Part shown: piece by piece, positions 6,110 through 7,949 of the stretch
How positions within the stretch are numbered: position 1 is the stretch's first letter
How the letters are laid out: each line of letters starts with the position of its first letter
Assembly (NCBI GenBank): GCA_900763705.1
Contig: CAAFLG010000068.1
Coordinates: 1 to 7,949, forward strand
Length of the DNA: 7,949 nucleotides
From: an uncultured Oscillospiraceae bacterium
GTDB taxonomy: Bacteria > Bacillota > Clostridia > Oscillospirales > Oscillospiraceae
Direction: 5' to 3'
Made by a program: the position numbers and the translations under genes
The notes under the pieces: generated by a model
What the model saw: only the letters and a program-made list of their open reading frames with translations
Database searches by the model: none
What the model was told of the DNA's origin: nothing

Positions 6110-6150
6110 CCCGGTGCGCGCCGCACCGGGGGAAAGCCGCCAGAAGCGGC
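6110..6150 (-). other. Two GC hairpins in the leader of the glycolipid operon
   Basis: One hairpin pairs 6136-6140 with 6146-6150 (GCCGC/GCGGC, 5-nt loop). The other pairs 6110-6118 with 6122-6130 (CCCGGTGCG/CGCACCGGG, 3-nt loop, 9 bp). Both fall between the predicted start point (about 6155) and the ribosome binding site. In the - strand RNA the first GCCGC could instead pair with a GCGGC within the second hairpin, so alternative folds are possible. A regulatory role is inference only. Confidence 0.5.
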
Positions 6151-6161
6151 CGTTACCCTTT

Positions 6162-6170
6162 ACTATAGCA
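6162..6170 (-). promoter_or_regulatory. Possible extended -10 promoter of the glycolipid operon
   Basis: TGCTATAGT on the - strand (6170-6162) matches the extended -10 form TGnTATAAT with one mismatch in the hexamer. No good -35 hexamer lies 16-18 bp upstream, which is tolerated by extended -10 promoters. The predicted start is near 6155, about 74 nt before the ATG at 6081. Confidence 0.5.
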
Positions 6171-6333
6171 TGGAAAAGCAGAGAATTGATGAAGAGAATC
6201 TGAATTTTTTGCCGAATGGCGGCCGTGCCGCAGGATTTATCGGGTACAAGGTATTCTATCCGCGCAGGATGGCAGATGCAAGCGGGAAATGCGCGAAAAG
6301 GGGCGCATTTTGAACAGCACGGGGAAAGTGCGC
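6171..6333. other. Intergenic region with one 8-bp inverted repeat, no gene seen
   Basis: This stretch lies between the livF terminator and the glycolipid promoter. It holds a perfect inverted repeat AAATGCGC (6287-6294) / GCGCATTT (6303-6310) of unknown meaning. A + strand frame through 6080-6313 has no ribosome binding site or recognisable product, so I do not call a gene. Confidence 0.5.
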
Positions 6334-6369
6334 AAAAAAAGAGCCGTTCGGTCGAACGACTCTTTTTTT
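6334..6369 (-). terminator. Intrinsic terminator of the liv operon
   Basis: The 17-nt arms 6334-6350 and 6353-6369 form an A7/T7-flanked hairpin around GAGTCGTTCG (- strand). The single imperfect pair is U·G in - strand RNA but C-A in + strand RNA, which supports use on the - strand. It starts 11 nt past the livF stop and ends in TTTTTTT. Confidence 0.92.
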
Positions 6370-6380
6370 GAATGGGAATA

Positions 6381-7091
<711 letters not shown>

Positions 7092-7093
7092 CG

Positions 7094-7942
7094 TCAGGCC
7101 TCCTTCTTCTTGCCGAGGTAGGCTTCAATGACCTCGGGATTGTTCTGAATGTCCTCGGGCGTGCCCTTGGCGATGACGCGGCCGAAGTTCAGCACGGCGA
7201 TGCCCTCGCAGATGTTCATGACGAGGTTCATGTCGTGCTCGATGAGCAGCACCGCGATATGGAAGGTATCGCGGATGGAGCAGATGTTTTCCATCAGCTC
7301 GGCCGTCTCGCTCGGGTTCATGCCGGCGGCGGGCTCGTCGAGCAGCAGAAGGCTCGGATTCGTCGCCAGCGCGCGCAGGATCTCAAGGCGGCGCTGCGCG
7401 CCGTAGGGCAGCGAGCTTGCCTTGGCATCGGCGAGGTGCTCCATGTGGAAGATGGAGAGAAGCTCCATCGCGCGCTCGTGGACGACGCGCTCTTCCTTCC
7501 AGAAGCGGGGCAGACGCAGGATGCCCTCGGGCATACGGTAGCGCATCTGGTTATCCATGGCAACGGTGATGTTCTGCTCCACGCTCATCTCGCCAAAAAG
7601 ACGGATGTTCTGGAAGGTGCGGGCGATGCCCGCGCGGTTGACCTGCGCGGTGTTGAGGTCGTGGATGTCCTTGCCGTTTAAGAGGATCGTGCCGTGGGTG
7701 GGCTGGTAGACCTTGGTGAGCAGGTTGAAGACCGTGGTCTTGCCCGCGCCGTTCGGCCCGATGAGGCCGGAGATCTCCGTGCGCCCGATGGTCACGTTGA
7801 AGTTATCCACCGCCTTGAGTCCGCCGAAGGTGATGCCGAGGTCGATGCACTCGAGCACGGGGGATTTGTCCGCGTCGCGCTCGGTCAGCAGCGCCGGTTC
7901 ACGCAAAACGGGGACGAGCTTGGTTTTCTGCTTTTGCGGCAT
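7094..7942 (-). CDS. livG: Branched-chain amino acid ABC transporter ATP-binding protein LivG
   Basis: This is the second ATPase of the liv-type importer, 282 residues from the ATG at 7942. Motifs are Walker A GPNGAGKTT (62-70), Q-loop ARTFQNIRLF (Q111), a degenerate family signature LPYGAQRRLEI (178-188, usually LSYGxQRRLEI), Walker B LLLLDE (198-203), the LivG-typical AAGMNP (205-210) and switch histidine H236. About 28 residues precede the usual LivG start at LECIDLGITFGGLKAV. The extension is charged and not obviously a shifted start, since no ATG lies nearer the domain. The frame has no stop before the window edge, so the start at 7942 is likely but its ribosome binding site cannot be checked. 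livM, livH and the binding-protein gene would be expected beyond 7949. Confidence 0.93.
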   Translation of the reverse strand: MPQKQKTKLVPVLREPALLTERDADKSPVLECIDLGITFGGLKAVDNFNVTIGRTEISGLIGPNGAGKTTVFNLLTKVYQPTHGTILLNGKDIHDLNTAQVNRAGIARTFQNIRLFGEMSVEQNITVAMDNQMRYRMPEGILRLPRFWKEERVVHERAMELLSIFHMEHLADAKASSLPYGAQRRLEILRALATNPSLLLLDEPAAGMNPSETAELMENICSIRDTFHIAVLLIEHDMNLVMNICEGIAVLNFGRVIAKGTPEDIQNNPEVIEAYLGKKKEA

Positions 7943-7949
7943 ATTCTGA

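Noticed and set aside
6171..6313. Possible small + strand gene beginning at the ATG at 6170
   Set aside because: It has no ribosome binding site and no recognisable product, and the start sits on the predicted - strand -10 element.

Overview
The window looks like chromosomal DNA from a GC-rich member of the Clostridia (Firmicutes), probably near the Oscillospiraceae/Ruminococcaceae. The grounds are the GC-rich coding sequence, strong AAAGGAG-type ribosome binding sites before nearly every gene, intrinsic terminators with clean U tracts, a lipoprotein-type binding protein, and a clostridial-looking ArgRS. The lineage is an inference from gene style and was not searched.

Layout, left to right. 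(1) The 3' part of argS lies on the + strand (1-975) and ends at a strong bidirectional terminator (994-1030). (2) A complete polar amino acid ABC importer operon lies on the - strand (transcribed 3479 to 1036): lipoprotein binding protein, permease, ATPase. It has a textbook sigma-A promoter (TTGACA-17-TATACT, 3569-3597) and, just downstream of the start point, two sequences resembling ArgR operators (ARG boxes) whose centres are 22 bp apart. This suggests an arginine importer repressed by ArgR, placed tail to tail with the arginyl-tRNA synthetase gene. A 13-bp perfect hairpin (2551-2584) separates the binding protein from the permease. (3) A tightly coupled three-gene operon lies on the - strand (transcribed 6081 to 3785): a small membrane protein resembling the CrtO-type glycosyl-diaponeurosporenoate acyltransferase family, a GT28/MGDG-synthase-like glycosyltransferase, and a six-helix PAP2-type phosphatase/transferase. 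Together they suggest a membrane glycolipid or glycosylated-isoprenoid pathway of unknown product. This is the least understood part of the window. (4) The two ATPase genes of a branched-chain amino acid ABC importer, livG then livF, lie on the - strand (7942 to 6381). They end in a terminator at 6334-6369, and the rest of that operon lies beyond the right edge.

How the parts work together. Two regions are amino acid uptake, one plausibly arginine-responsive and next to argS. The middle operon is envelope lipid metabolism, and its link to the transporters may be only positional. I saw no mobile element, CRISPR array, tRNA or rRNA. The non-coding stretches (2510-2621, 3480-3784, 6082-6380) are mostly accounted for by promoters, operators, leaders and terminators.
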